Shown piece after piece: positions 1 to 11,939 of a stretch of DNA of 64,000 bases. This DNA comes from Phalacrocorax aristotelis (lineage: Eukaryota > Chordata > Aves > Suliformes > Phalacrocoracidae), in assembly GCF_949628215.1 (NCBI RefSeq), contig NC_134282.1, positions 10,910,223 through 10,974,222 of the forward strand, in the 5' to 3' direction. Made by a program: the position numbers and the translations under genes. Each line of letters begins with the position of its first letter. Position 1 is the stretch's first letter. Below the pieces are notes generated by a model that did no database searches, was not told the DNA's origin, and was given only the letters and a program-made list of their open reading frames with translations.

Positions 1-108
1 TTTGTGGTCTCTTATTTCCTTCTTAAATCTGAAACCCTTTACTGATAGAGAGTGGTGGCACAGAACAATTCAACGTCCGGTCATGATGGGAGCTGCAGGA
101 GGGCTTGG
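1..108 (+). CDS. HLTF: HLTF exon (window-edge, partial), end of helicase lobe 1
   Basis: Codons run from base 2. The translation includes [12 protein letters not shown], then [12 protein letters not shown] and GAAGGLG. The donor is GTACGA at 109. The reading frame is open to the left edge with no acceptor AG visible, so the exon continues outside the window. Confidence 0.93.
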
Positions 109-1893
109 GTACGACGTGTTCCCAAAGGGTTTGTGAATGAGTATGACTGGCAATGCTTGGGCAATGTGACAGATTAGTGTTTCACCATTAAAACTGGAAT
201 GCATGTGTCATCAGTTTTTATTTCAACTTTTTAGTTCATAAATATTAAATAATCCAAATTATTTAATATTTCAGATTAATGAAGTATATTGTACTACTGG
301 GCTTGGATTTTGTACAGAACATGTTTATGCAATAAATTGAAAAAAAAAACACCACAAAAAACAAACCACCAAATGGTAAAACGCAACAAACCAACCCCAG
401 CTATGTAATATATTGTCTATGTATGTATTTTTAGGCGTTTACAGTCTCTGATTAGGAATATTACTCTTAGAAGAACTAAAACAAGTAAAGTTAAAGGAAA
501 ACCCATTTTGGAGTTACCAGAACGTAAAGTACTTATTCAGCATGTTACGCTGACAGAGGAAGAGAGGCAAATCTATCAGTCTGTGAAGAGGGAAGGCAAA
601 GCTGCTATTAGCAGGTTAGTAGAAGGTTTTCTTAATCTTGAAGGTTGAAGTTTGGTATCACAAACTAGTGTTTTTGAAGTTTTCTTCATGTTAGCTCTAG
701 CAGCCAAGTGTGTCAGTTTGTATGCTAGAAGCTAATGATTGCAAATTAACATAGCATCTGTTCAATTCTAAAGAGTGAAGCAGAGACTACTGCAGAGCTA
801 TATATTAGAAGTTCTGTGTTGAGGGAAACAGAAAGAGAGATACATAAAGAATGGCCTTAAAATTTTTGTCACCATGTCTTAGCATTTCTTTTAGTAAAAC
901 GTGCTACTGGTAGCATTTTGTACTTTGTTTCGGAAGAGGATTTGAGAAAATATATTCAAACAGGAAGGTGTAAAATCAGAACATCATTCTAACAGCTCAA
1001 CTTGATCACTTGATGTAATCTGTTACTTCGGGCTGTAGCATTTCACACTAATGATAAAACTCTTGTTCAGATTTTTCAGTGAAGGGACTGTACTAGCTCA
1101 CTATGCTGACATCCTTGGTGTCCTGCTCAGATTGAGGCAGCTTTGTTGTCACCCTCATCTTTGTATAAATACTTCTAGTTTTTCAGCTGGTGAGTGAATG
1201 TTTTTGGTTCCTCTGTTTCTAAAAAAAGGACTTGCACTTTGTATTCGAGAACAGAAACAACATGTTTGTGTCTTCCAAACTTTCTAGCTTCAGCCTTCCT
1301 CTTTCCAGCTTGGATTATTCAACTTTTAGCTTTGTTACTTTTTATTTTTTTTCCTACCATAATACGTTTGAATATGCTTGAAAAGGAGGTACTCCAGCAC
1401 ATGCTCAAATATGAATGAAAGCAATGAAGCATGAGTAGTTAATGAAGGCTAGAAGCAGGAGTTAATAAGCTTTGACAGCCCGTACAGAAACGACAAAAGG
1501 GGACCTCTGCAGAACCAAATGTAGAAGGCTTGTTAAAAAGCAGTGTATCTGTTATAATAATTTACACAAGTGCTTTTACAGCAAATTTTTTTTCTTTGCC
1601 TCAGGTGAGAAGAGGTGGAGGAGCTCTGGGGAATGGCTTGTAGATGGGTAGCCACGTCAGCAGAATAGGAAACTGTTGACTTTGTTATGGCTGTAAGAAA
1701 GGGTGAACACAGAGGACCTGTGTTCAGGAGATTGAAATTTTATTTTTGACAAGCCAGAACTGTACAGCCGCAGTGTGTTACAAATAGTGTTTCTTTCAGA
1801 AGAAAGTCTAGCCTGTTTGAAGTACTCTAAATTTGAAGATTATCAAATTTATTATTTAGTGAAATTCTGTTTTGAGATGCCATTGGTGTAGGT

Positions 1894-1926
<33 letters not shown>

Positions 1927-4900
1927 AAGGAAACCAAAAGACCAATGAGATGTGGTCAGAGCCTTATTTAGAAGGTTGTAATTTATCTTCCTGAAAAATG
2001 CAGGATGGAGAAATGCATAATTGTTCAATAGCTATTTAGAAATTAATTAGTAACTAGTAAGTGTGGTTTGAATTTCTTTACTTAAAGCAATCTTAACTGA
2101 AAAAAGTGTCATCTCTGTTGAATTGTTACTACTTGAACAGCTGCCATATGAAAATTGCTGGTTCCCATTAGGCATTGTGTCACACAGGTACTTATCACAG
2201 AGTGTGTAGTCGAGGTTCTCTGAATTCTAATTACCATTTTCCAAGTAAGATTATTCTTAATGTGTTTGGAAATCATAGGTCAAAACTTTCTGTAGTAATT
2301 GGCAGCTTTATAGTCTACAATGTATAAAAACTATCCTCATTGTGTATAAACTGTCCTAATTGCATTTTGATCAACACAACTGTGTTGATGGGTGCCAGCT
2401 CAGACTGTTTCCTGTATGAAAATCTGGTTTTAAGTATCTTTCTATATTTGCAGATAATAAAACTCCTGAAGAACTACATGAGGCATTAGTGAGTAAAATG
2501 AAATTGGTTCTGAGCTCTGGTTCAGATGAAGAATGTGCAGTTTGCTTGGAATCACTGACTCGTCCTGTGATAACACGCTGTGCACATGTGTTTTGTAAGC
2601 CGTGTATTTATGAAGTCATCAGAAGTGAGCAGGTTAGTTCTATGGTTACAACTAATTGTGATAGCTATTCAGAAGCAATGAACTGGTGTCGCTATCTAGC
2701 TATTGTTCTTTTAAATCATAAATGGTGAACAGTGTGAATCTAGTTATCAGCTGGGTTATAAAAGCTATTGCCCTGAAGTCTAAACTATAGAGAGAGTAGC
2801 TGTCAAACTGAACAGTGTTCAGTATTTCCAAAGACCTTTTCCCTAGTTCTTGCCTTACGTTGTCACTAGGGTAAAAGTGATGGCATCCAGGACAGCATTG
2901 TACACCTCCATATGGCTGGACACCTCTTCACTACTTGTATGTGATGTGATGCATGTATATATTGTTGTGCTAAAAAGAGACCAAAGCTGTGTAATGAAAG
3001 TTGACTGTTGCACTAAAGTCATGCCTACTCTCTTTATTCCAAGCTGATAACCTTCTACAGTGAAATAGCTGCCTTGCTGGAGGGCCACCTTTATGGCCCT
3101 TCTCTGGACTCTCTCCAGAATAAGCTTGTGGAGAGCATCTTTTGATTGCTTTTTTGAAAAACATAGTATTTATTTTTCTTGTGCACTTGTAAGCTATGCT
3201 TTTCCTTCTTATTTGCCCTTTCTTTTCTAGGACAATCTGATAGCGTGGTAGTCTCACCTCCTGTATCCAGTGCTGCTGCACTTCCTCTCTGGAATAGTTC
3301 TGCCTCCTACTCAGCCACAGTAGGGCTGCAAGCACCAGGCTAAACCTAGGTGGTGTCCTTTGTAGGATGCAGCAAGGGACAAATTAGTCCCTGCTTGTGC
3401 ATAATCAGTCAACCCAACAAGACAAAGGTAGGAAGTGTTGTCTGTCTGGCATGTAGATTGACTTTGTTTCATTGCCAGACACACAAGGTTCTCATACAGA
3501 TATCCCAGTCAAGAGTTTGAGAATTTTGAGGGAAACTAGTGATGTGAAATTATTCTTTAAGGAAAGAGCACTTGCAGAGGCCGTTTTCCAGTGCAGAGGT
3601 TCTTGATGTGTCTGTAGCAGAGTTGGTGTCCCTACTCAACCTTCAGGTGTATTTAGGCATGCAGAGAAATAGATTGGGTTATGACGTCATGGAACCTGTA
3701 ATACTTGCCTGTACAGTCAACTTACTGACTATGCTTTGCCTAGAAAGGACCTTGGAGTCTGCAGAACTAGGGCCTTTGTCCAATCCCACATTGTTCCATA
3801 GATTGCTTTTATAGTAGTGAAGTCGGAACAGAGGCAGCTGTAGATTCTGCTCTTTGGCTTTGAACTATCGTGAGTTTGTAAAGCAGTGAGTAAGTAAGCC
3901 TTTCTTACGTTCAGAATGGTTCCTGATTTGAATAAATTCCCAAGGAAGTTTTTAAAGCTTCCAGCCAAAACACTGACAGGCACCTGAACTCCAGAGTTGG
4001 GGAATTCACTGTTTCTGCATGATCAGTTATTGTCCTAGTGCTTTATCTCAGTGGGGTAGTTCTGTGCTTGAATGCTTACAGTGCAGATATCTCTGAGTAG
4101 ATAGCTTGGGGAAGTACTTTACTTACCAGCTTGGAAACAAAGCAAACCAACAAACATGTAGCCCCTTCCTCATGACAGCTTGGGTTCAATCAGGGTTCAT
4201 CCAGGCAAGATGCCTGTGGCTTCTGTTACTAATACAAATGAGAGCATTAAGGCATCAGTGAGGAAGGGGATGTGAAGCTGCCAGCACAAAACTGCTGAGT
4301 GAGAAGCTTGGCCTTTACAAACTTGGAGACCATTTTATTTTTCTAATGTTAACCTAAAAGTATTTATTGAAATTGGAAAAAAACTTTTTAGTAGTTAACA
4401 GCTCAAGAGTTAACACTTTCTTCAATTCAGCCTTCATTGAGACTAGCTTCTGAGTTGTGCAAGCAAGGATCCTATGCAGAAGTCCCAATAAAACTATAAA
4501 ACCTCTACACTAACCTAATGCTGTTGTGTATTAACTGCATTCCTGTAAAAGCTTGCCAGATATGCGTTAAAACATTGTTGTTTTTTTTTCCTTCTAGTTG
4601 TTGATTGCGAGACACTTTTTGTCACTTTTGTATGCTTTCACTGCAAGTCTTCCGTATCTCTGTTGGCATTGTTCAGCTGAGTTTTGGGTTTTCTGTTGTT
4701 TTTAATTACAGTACTAAATTGGAGAAGGGATGTGGAAACATAAGAGACTTTTAATAAAAATTTCAAAAAAGCCTTTATGGCCACTGTTAGAATTTTTTTC
4801 CCGGAAAACTTTTTCAGATTTATTAGAATTCATTTATTTTGCCTCATCATTGAAGGTTTGGATTTCTGCCAAATCAGGACTGGTTCATTTGTAACTATGT

Positions 4901-7900
4901 TTTGGAGACTGTTATTTCAGATTCGTTTGTGTTACGATTCTGTCTCTTGAAAGGATATCTTCATTGCTGCAGTAAATTCATGGATGCAGACTATGTCTGT
5001 TAGCCTCCTTAATCAGCTAAAGGTTAATTCCAGACTAGAAGCCCTCAGTATTCATCTGCTTTGTGAGGACTGCTTTGCAGCCTGTCTAAAGATGCCTTGG
5101 TTCTGTGGCCAGATGGCTACATAAACTGAGTTAGCTAATTTTAAAGGGTTGCTCAGTTAGGCAAAACTTTTTCATAGCTGTCATTTCTGCTTCATGAAGT
5201 TGTGTATTTGTATAGTGCACACAGTCTGTTGTTAAATTTTGTGACTAGTCCTATGGAAGTGCTGTTGCATAAATTCCAAACTTTGCCTTATCTGGAATAT
5301 GCTTCAGAGAAAAAAAGCTGCTTTTGTTAAATTATGTCTCACTTCTCATGTCTGTTGGGGAAAAAGAGAAGATATACCCTGTGTCTGGCCCTGACAAAGC
5401 ATATTTCATCACACTGCTGTTATCTCTGTGCAGGCTTTGAAGAAAAAGGGTAAAAGGTCGTTCTTTACTGTAGGAAAGATCTTGTCTTTGAAAGGTGGTT
5501 TATTTTTCTGATATTCTAAATAGTCTTCTCCCCACAGCCTAAGTATTTGCTTGCTTTAAAATCTTGAGCTGCTTATTTCAAGTATGAATATGCTCAGAAA
5601 GAAGACCATTTTTAAGGAAGGTTGAGTGTTTTTAAAACATGTAGCATTTATGTCACCTTAATGTTATCATGAAGAAAATATTTCAATTGTTGCATCAGAA
5701 ATAACAAAGCAGTGTGTTACAAGAATGAATGTATTTCTTGGGGATTTCTTGTATGAACATCAATATAATAATTTCATAGAAGGTGCTTTGTAAAGGTGAT
5801 CTTTAGTACTCACTATAAATAATTTGATTTAATGTTTCTTCTAATGTTTTCTGGGCTTTTTTGTAGCCAAATGCCAAATGTCCTCTCTGTAGGAATGAGC
5901 TTCGAGTAGAGCACTTGGTGGAATGTCCCCTAGGAGATGAAATAGACACAAGTAGTGGAAAGAAGTCTGATCAGGAGTGGATCTGCAGTTCAAAGGTACA
6001 TTCCATTGTGTTTTACTTGGCTTTCATTATGGTTTTGTAGAGCACTCTCCAGAATTTTTATGTAAATATGCTCAAAATACTTTACATATGCATTATCATA
6101 CTTTAAATTATTATTTAATCACAAACAAATTTTGCAGCAGGGGAACACAACAAAAGGAGCCCCAGTTGTAATTTGATGCTGGTCATTGTGCATTACACAG
6201 ATGTGTGTTAATCAAAAACTTTTGGTAAATGCTGTTGCTTTGCATTTTGTTTCTGTTTCTGAAAATAGAGTAGTTCTAGAACCACTGAAGCTATCCAGCT
6301 CTTTAATCTACTTCTGGAAACTAAAAATCTAAATAAATCCCTCTTTCTTAAAATTTGTCTAAAGAATATATATTCTGCTCTAGAGGAGAAAACTCAATGG
6401 GTATCATATGTTCAATATAACACTGTCAGATAACTAGTGAGATATTGTTATTTTACTTTGCAGACCTGTTTCTCAAGGTCTGCTATGTCATTTTTTGCCT
6501 CACCTTCATTGTGCATGTGCTGCCAAAACATAAACCTTCCTGCTTGTACTCTAACCTTTTTGTTTTGAGATTGCTTTTCTGAAACATTATATTTTTAACT
6601 TTCATTTGTAATTAAGTCATTGTTCTCTCAAAAGTTGGTTATAAATTCATTTCCTAAAAATATTTCTGTGAAGACCTAAGAACTCATTTAGGACATTGTG
6701 CTCTAGATAAATTAAGATATTGTGGGTTTGTTTTGGTTTGGTTTTTTAAATTTTTTTCTCTTCCTTTTTACCTGGTGCAGTTACTTGCATTCTCTAGTTA
6801 GTGGTTCTTTACCTCATCATAGCTAGACTTTAAATGAGAAAACTGGCTCAGATCTGCCTCAGATCCAGTTCCTTCCTCCTTTTGTTCTCATGTTGGTCCC
6901 TGGAGTGCTTCTGGTGGCTCCTTATCCTCTGTCGTACCTCTAGCCAAGGGTCTTGCATAGCCTGCCTGAATATTCCTGGGGGAAGCTTTTCTCGCTTCTT
7001 GAGAAATTGCTGCAGTAGAGCACTGGCCTTGTGGCTTTCCCTTGCTTAAGTCTTACCTTTCAGGGTTCCAGTAGTCTAATCCTTTTTCCATACGCCCTGG
7101 AGGTGGGCAGCTTGTTGACTCCTGACAGCGGGAAGTAAGTCTGGAAAACGGGTTTGCAAATCCTCTGCCCCAAAGCACCATCAATCACCTCGTAGTTTGT
7201 GACCATTAAAAGCGTTCAACGTTAAGTTTCCTTTGGAAACTAAAAGAAACCCTATCCACAGAATTAAAGATTAGTTTGTTTAAAAGGTATTACTGAACAG
7301 TGATTTCTCAGTTGATGTGAAATGTATCAATGCGCCTGTAGGAGTGGAATCTAACCAAGTCAGAATGAGCTGCATAAGTCTTTGTTTGATTTCAGATAAA
7401 CGCTCTCATGCATGCTTTGATAGAACTACGGAGGGATAATCCAACTGCTAAAAGCCTCATCGTTTCTCAGTTCACAACTTTCCTGTCACTGATAGAAAAT
7501 CCCTTGAAGTAAGCAGAACTACTGTAATTTTTAAGAAACGCATGCTTTTACAGTGTCTTAGAAAGATCTCTCAAAGAATATAGTATCCTTTTGATTTTTA
7601 GAATTCTAGAAGAGGAACAAATCACTTAAATACTTTTAGCGGAATAAAGCCATGAATCTCATTCTTGTTATTTTTAATGTATCACCTGTTAAATGGAGAA
7701 TTTAAAATATGCGTTTCAAAGAAGAGGTCAGGATTTTAATATCTTTATTTCCTGTTGTCACAGAGGGTGGATTGTTAAATTGAACATTTTTACTTTCTCT
7801 TCAGAGAATCAGGGTTTTCCTTTACTCGTTTGGATGGGTCAATGGCACAGAAGAAAAGAGTAGAAGCAATTCAGTGTTTCCAAAGCAGCAAAGCAGGATC

Positions 7901-10900
7901 CCCAACTGTAATGCTTTTGTCTCTGAGAGCAGGTGGAGTTGGATTAAATCTGACAGCAGCTTCCCGAGTGTTTTTGATGGATCCTGTGAGTAATGGGTTG
8001 TTCATAATGATCTGGCTTAATATAGGTGAAGCTCCTTTGGTCTTTTCCTAATAAGTAGAAGGAAAGCCCCTCTGAGAATGAATGACACTGATCAGTATCT
8101 GTTAAAGGGCAAATAGAGCTTTTCTTCATTTGTTTCCCTGTCATGTTTTGCTTTTAACACATTATTTTTGTGCTGTCCAGTTATTTGCTGTGAATGGAAA
8201 GAATCCTAGTACTACTGTTAACAAAGTGGTGTGACACCTTAGCAGTGGAGCATTTGATATCAGTTCCTTCTTTATTTCTTTCTTTCTGATATGTTTTGAA
8301 TGTGATTTTGTATTTGTTCCATTCAAAAGCCATAACATAGAATTTCAGGAACAGTATATTTTTTCTGTGTTGTAATGCAATGCTTCTCAGCCCTAGTCTC
8401 CTCTTCTGTTATTTTTGTGAGTTTGTTTATAGAGACGTTAGTCTGAGGTTACTTTTGTGGTTGTAGGAGACTGAGAAAGATGGTGATATCTAAATTTCGG
8501 AAGTTTTTTTCCTTTCATTAAAGCACTCAGGAATGCAAAATTATTTGTAAGGAATAAAAATGTAAATGACTTTTATTGATAGCAAAATGGTATTCTTAAC
8601 AGAATTGGTTCACATCTGTTGTGTCATTGTACAAAATTAAAGTTTTTCTGTTCACTTCCTCCCCCACTATTTACTCCTCTGCCCTGATGTTGGTGGTTTT
8701 TGGCAGTTGGAAGCTGAGACAAATTCTGCAGTTTTTGTACACTTGAAAACAAAACCAAAGTAAATTAAAATAATAGTGTAGCTTTGGACTTGGGCATCTG
8801 GTAACATCAATACTAAAGAAAATGTACTAGCTTGGACATCTGGTTAGTGATAATAACAGCATGAAGACAAAAGCTATTTACTTAATAAGCTAAAGGAATC
8901 AAATATGAGTGACAGTATGGAGAAAGTTGCCTTGGAAAAAGGTTTTTCAGGAATTGCGATATATCTTCACAAGTTTTGTTTCTGTATGTGTTGCATTGAA
9001 TAGTTCAGCTGAAAAGGACCTATGCCACCATCTAGGCCAACTGGGAGGTGTTTTTGTTTGGTTGGTTGGGTTTTTTTGTTTTTGTCTTTTGGTAGGGTTT
9101 TTTTTGTAAACAATTCTCTGAATGAGAACTTCGGAAAGTCAAACAGAATTAATTTTCTGTAAAGACAGAGAGTATTAATGCATCCAGTGTCCTGCGGCAA
9201 GCAGTTGTAAGAAAATAAGCTGAGCATTGTTAATACTGAGTCATCTACAGTATATAGTTGTACCTCACAAACCAGAGCCAAATATAATTGCAGCCTTTAT
9301 ATACACCATTGAGGAACTTCTCCTCATTCTGCTAGTAACCATCCAGTGGTTGCCTACGTGTATTTGATGAAAGGGCAGTGGGACCACATGATCCTTTATG
9401 ATCTTACTCTTGAATGTTCAGAGCTGAATGAGATTCGTTCATCCATTAGCATTTCTTGAAGTGAGTTAGCAGAAATAACAAGATGTAAGAAGCAGAAATA
9501 CCTCTGGAGCCAGTGGAGTAAACAGTTTTTCTACTCAAATTCTGTGGATTTGTTGTAGAACTGTAGCTTAGGGGTCTGCATTCTTTCTCTGAGAGGTGTT
9601 AGACCACACTGCAAGGGAGGAACTTTTATCCAGCCGTAAACTACTTCCGTCCCCCATCCCTTTTTTTTTTTTTTAAATTGTTTGTTTGTTTAAATACAAT
9701 CATACCTGTGGAATTTAGGAAGAAATACAAACCTTTAATGTGAGAGTATCACAAGTATGCAGATGTTTCTCTGAGGCTCAAGTTTCTTCATGTTTTCCCA
9801 TGTAAAATGTATCCTTTGTATGAGATGTTGCAGAAAGGCATAGAGGTATTGTAGTTCAGTTTTCCTTTGCCAGACTGATGAGAGCAGAAGAGTGAGAGTA
9901 GTATGTTTGGTCATTCTCCACTACAGCAAAGATAGAATGGAGCATGCTTGTGCAAGTTTGAGCTAGGTCTTTCCTCAGGACATCATCTTGTTTGTACAGT
10001 CAGATTAGTATTAGAGCACTTCGCTGACCATAGCTTGCCAGGTGTGTTCATCTTGCAGTGACAGATACATCATTTGTTGCACCTCTGCTCACTGCCTCAC
10101 ATTAGTGAAACAAGACTTGTTTGGCTCTTACCTTGCAGCTTGATGTCTTAGGTGTGTTGGGTTATCAGAGGTTATTAGAATCTAGAAGGAATTTTTTGTG
10201 CTAGCCTAGTGCTCGTTTTCCCCCTTCTATAGAAAAGAGTCATTAAGAAGAGTTCTAGATAACTTTTCAGTATGTGGGTGATGTGGCAAGGTGAGCCCAT
10301 TGCATGAGACTTGCTTATCACAGACACAATATTACTACATTTTAGGTAGATTTAAATATGCATTCTGTAAGAACTAGTAGTACTATACCTTTAGATAGAA
10401 AAAACATGCTGGAAAAATGCAGAGCACAGACTCGGCATTTCACAAATCCTTATATTTATGTGTTGCATTCTAAGCATAAGTAGGAACAGATAACTACGAC
10501 TTTGTGTTCAGCAAGTTTCTTGTTTACCTAACTTGGTGATTACTTCCATTAGTACATGCAATAAACATGGGCTTTCTTAACATCAGGGAACTTAATCTAA
10601 ACACAGGCAATTATTTATCAGTAGCTGGTTTAGATTTTGCTATGAGGAAAAGGGTAATGAGGCAGTTAGTATGTGCAGTGTTTATTTCAGAATTAAAATG
10701 ACAACAAGATTGTTTTGATGGCTTCTAGACCCCTGACAAACTTAGTTTTTAAAGCATTCACCTGAAGTTCCTGCTTGTTAGGAATGTATAACCAGAAGTT
10801 CTCAAAGCTTTCCTTATAGCAGGGTGCTTAAGGAATGAGCAGCAGGTTGGGAGTAGTTAATCTGCAAGCAATATTTGTTCAAGAGCTGATGGTACAATAA

Positions 10901-11939
10901 CTTCTTTGTGATTCCATGTACATCTTACTATTTATATTGAAGGGAGGTTATTTAACTTGTACATTGCTGCTCCTGGTAGGCTTGGAATCCTGCTGCAGAA
11001 GACCAGTGTTTTGACAGGTGTCACAGGCTGGGTCAGAAGCATGATGTTGTTATTACCAAGGTGAGTTGAGAGATGATCTGTTTGAAAAGTTTTCTAGTTA
11101 TGAATAAATTATTTTTCAAAAAGCTTTACTGTATTTTAAAAGAATTGTGATATCTTTTGTCTGACCAGTAAACTTAAATTGTGGTCTGATTTTTGAAGTG
11201 TGGGGTTTGGATTATAAGATTTTATAAATGTAACCTATTTCCTCTGAAATAAAAATTTTAGAAATTAGATGTCCCTGTTGAGCTATTTGGAGTGACTAAG
11301 GTGGAGTAGTATTGCTGTGGCCTAGCCTGGCTATTACAGTTTGTTGTCTTGAAGGTATGTAGAATGCTATTGCTTCTGTCATAGCAGCTTGTTTAGCTGC
11401 AGAAGAGCAGCTGGCCTGTCTCATTAATATCCAGTCACAAAAATATTACTTGGGAAACTGCAGACAGGTTCTTCTCTAATATAAGTAGCAAAGAAGAGAT
11501 AGATATTCTTCTAATAAGTGTTTAATAAAAAAAAAAGGCAAAAAAATTTAAATGCCAAACCTTTTTCTCCATCTGCATTATAACCCTTCCCTCTTGTCTT
11601 TTCTTTACAAAGTAATAATGAAATAATGTAACTGTGCTTTAGGATATTCAGCTCGTTAACTTTTTATTCCAAAGTACCTAAATTTCTCATCCTAAACTTT
11701 TAACTAAAAAACCCCAAACAAACAAAAAACCAAACAAACACAAACAAAACCTTCATTTCAGTGGGGCTTTTTTTTTTATATTTCAGTTCATTGTGAAGGA
11801 TTCAGTAGAAGAAAATATGCTGAAAATTCAGAAGAAGAAGAGGGAACTTGCAGCAGGAGCCTTTGCTACCAAAAAGCCTTCAGCAAGTGAAGTAAAACAA
11901 ACAAAAATTAATGAGATTAAGGCTCTAATTGATTTATAG
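1..11939 (+). CDS. HLTF: HLTF, helicase-like transcription factor (3' nine coding exons; 5' part off the window)
   Basis: HLTF is a SWI/SNF2-family DNA translocase with an embedded RING ubiquitin ligase; in the nucleus it remodels stalled forks and polyubiquitinates PCNA in DNA damage tolerance (family knowledge). Nine coding exons splice in one frame with GT-AG borders: 1-108, 435-614, 1071-1189, 2454-2632, 5867-5995, 7396-7508, 7805-7985, 10980-11060 and 11787-11939, giving roughly 410 C-terminal residues. They contain, in order, the end of the first helicase lobe ([13 protein letters not shown]), a C3HC4 RING ([17 protein letters not shown]), helicase motif V ([13 protein letters not shown]) and motif VI ([11 protein letters not shown]), and the C-terminus ending TLIDL-like as ALIDL. 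The HIRAN domain and the Walker A/DEGH motifs must lie upstream of the window. No frameshift or stop was seen. GYG1 converges on it, tail to tail, as in mammals. Confidence 0.97.
435..614 (+). CDS. HLTF: HLTF exon, SNF2 inter-lobe region
   Basis: The acceptor TTTTTAG precedes 435 and the donor GTTAGT starts at 615. The exon encodes [17 protein letters not shown], then LELPERKV and [14 protein letters not shown], which is the SNF2 segment linking the two helicase lobes. Splice phases match both neighbouring exons. Confidence 0.95.
1071..1189 (+). CDS. HLTF: HLTF exon upstream of the RING
   Basis: The acceptor is TTGTTCAG and the donor GTGAGT. The exon encodes [20 protein letters not shown] and [10 protein letters not shown], a segment conserved in HLTF. 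The linker just before the RING looks shorter than in the human protein as remembered. Confidence 0.94.
2454..2632 (+). CDS. HLTF: HLTF exon encoding the first half of the RING finger
   Basis: The acceptor is TATTTGCAG and the donor GTTAGT. The exon encodes the first zinc ligands of a C3HC4 [12 protein letters not shown] followed by [13 protein letters not shown] proteins of this type recruit E2 enzymes such as RAD6/UBC13-MMS2 (family knowledge). Confidence 0.96.
3070..3130 (-). repeat. CR1 LINE fragment (short)
   Basis: The plus strand reads GGCCACCTTTATGGCCCTTC followed by a TCTCTGGACTCTCTCCAG motif, typical of the antisense strand of the CR1 ORF2 tail/3' region. It is too short to assign to a subfamily. 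Confidence 0.55.
5867..5995 (+). CDS. HLTF: HLTF exon encoding the end of the RING finger
   Basis: The acceptor is TTTTTTGTAG and the donor is GTACAT. The exon encodes [20 protein letters not shown], which supplies the last RING cysteines, then an acidic/serine-rich linker. It is 43 complete codons in phase 0. Confidence 0.96.
7396..7508 (+). CDS. HLTF: HLTF exon, start of helicase C-terminal lobe
   Basis: The acceptor is GATTTCAG and the donor GTAAGC. The exon encodes [13 protein letters not shown] and [15 protein letters not shown], which is helicase motif IV of the SNF2 C-terminal lobe. Confidence 0.96.
7805..7985 (+). CDS. HLTF: HLTF exon encoding helicase motif V
   Basis: The acceptor is CTCTTCAG and the donor GTGAGT. 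The exon encodes [18 protein letters not shown] and then [19 protein letters not shown], helicase motifs IVa and V, which couple ATP hydrolysis to DNA tracking in SNF2 enzymes. Confidence 0.97.
8996..9050 (-). repeat. CR1 LINE 3'-end relic
   Basis: The text GAATAGTTCAGCTGAAAAGG and GCCACCATCTAGGCCAACTG resembles the antisense CR1 3' end (the ATTTCAGTTGGAAGGGACC...CCAACTG signature). It is diverged and sits in the HLTF intron. Confidence 0.5.
10980..11060 (+). CDS. HLTF: HLTF exon encoding helicase motif VI
   Basis: The acceptor is CCTGGTAG and the donor GTGAGT. The exon is 27 codons and encodes [19 protein letters not shown]. The arginine pair of motif VI is intact (arginine finger of SNF2 ATPases). 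Confidence 0.96.
11787..11939 (+). CDS. HLTF: HLTF terminal coding exon with stop
   Basis: The acceptor is ATATTTCAG. The exon encodes [20 protein letters not shown], ends [10 protein letters not shown] and stops with TAG at 11937-11939. This matches the conserved HLTF C-terminus in length and sequence. Confidence 0.97.
   Translation, partial: FIVKDSVEENMLKIQKKKRELAAGAFATKKPSASEVKQTKINEIKALIDL

Larger units (their letters stand above)
109..5866 (+). other. HLTF introns in the left part of the window
   Basis: These introns (109-434, 615-1070, 1190-2453, 2633-5866) are mostly AT-rich unique sequence. They hold a poly-T run at about 1902-1926, a poly-A stretch near 340-365 and one short CR1-like fragment at about 3070-3130. 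I see no other gene. Confidence 0.6.
5996..11786 (+). other. HLTF introns in the right part
   Basis: The introns (5996-7395, 7509-7804, 7986-10979, 11061-11786) are AT-rich. They contain a CR1 3'-end relic near 8996-9050 followed by a TTTG/T-rich tract to about 9110, a poly-T run near 9660-9675 and an A/C-rich simple stretch near 11708-11760. No other gene was recognised. Confidence 0.55.
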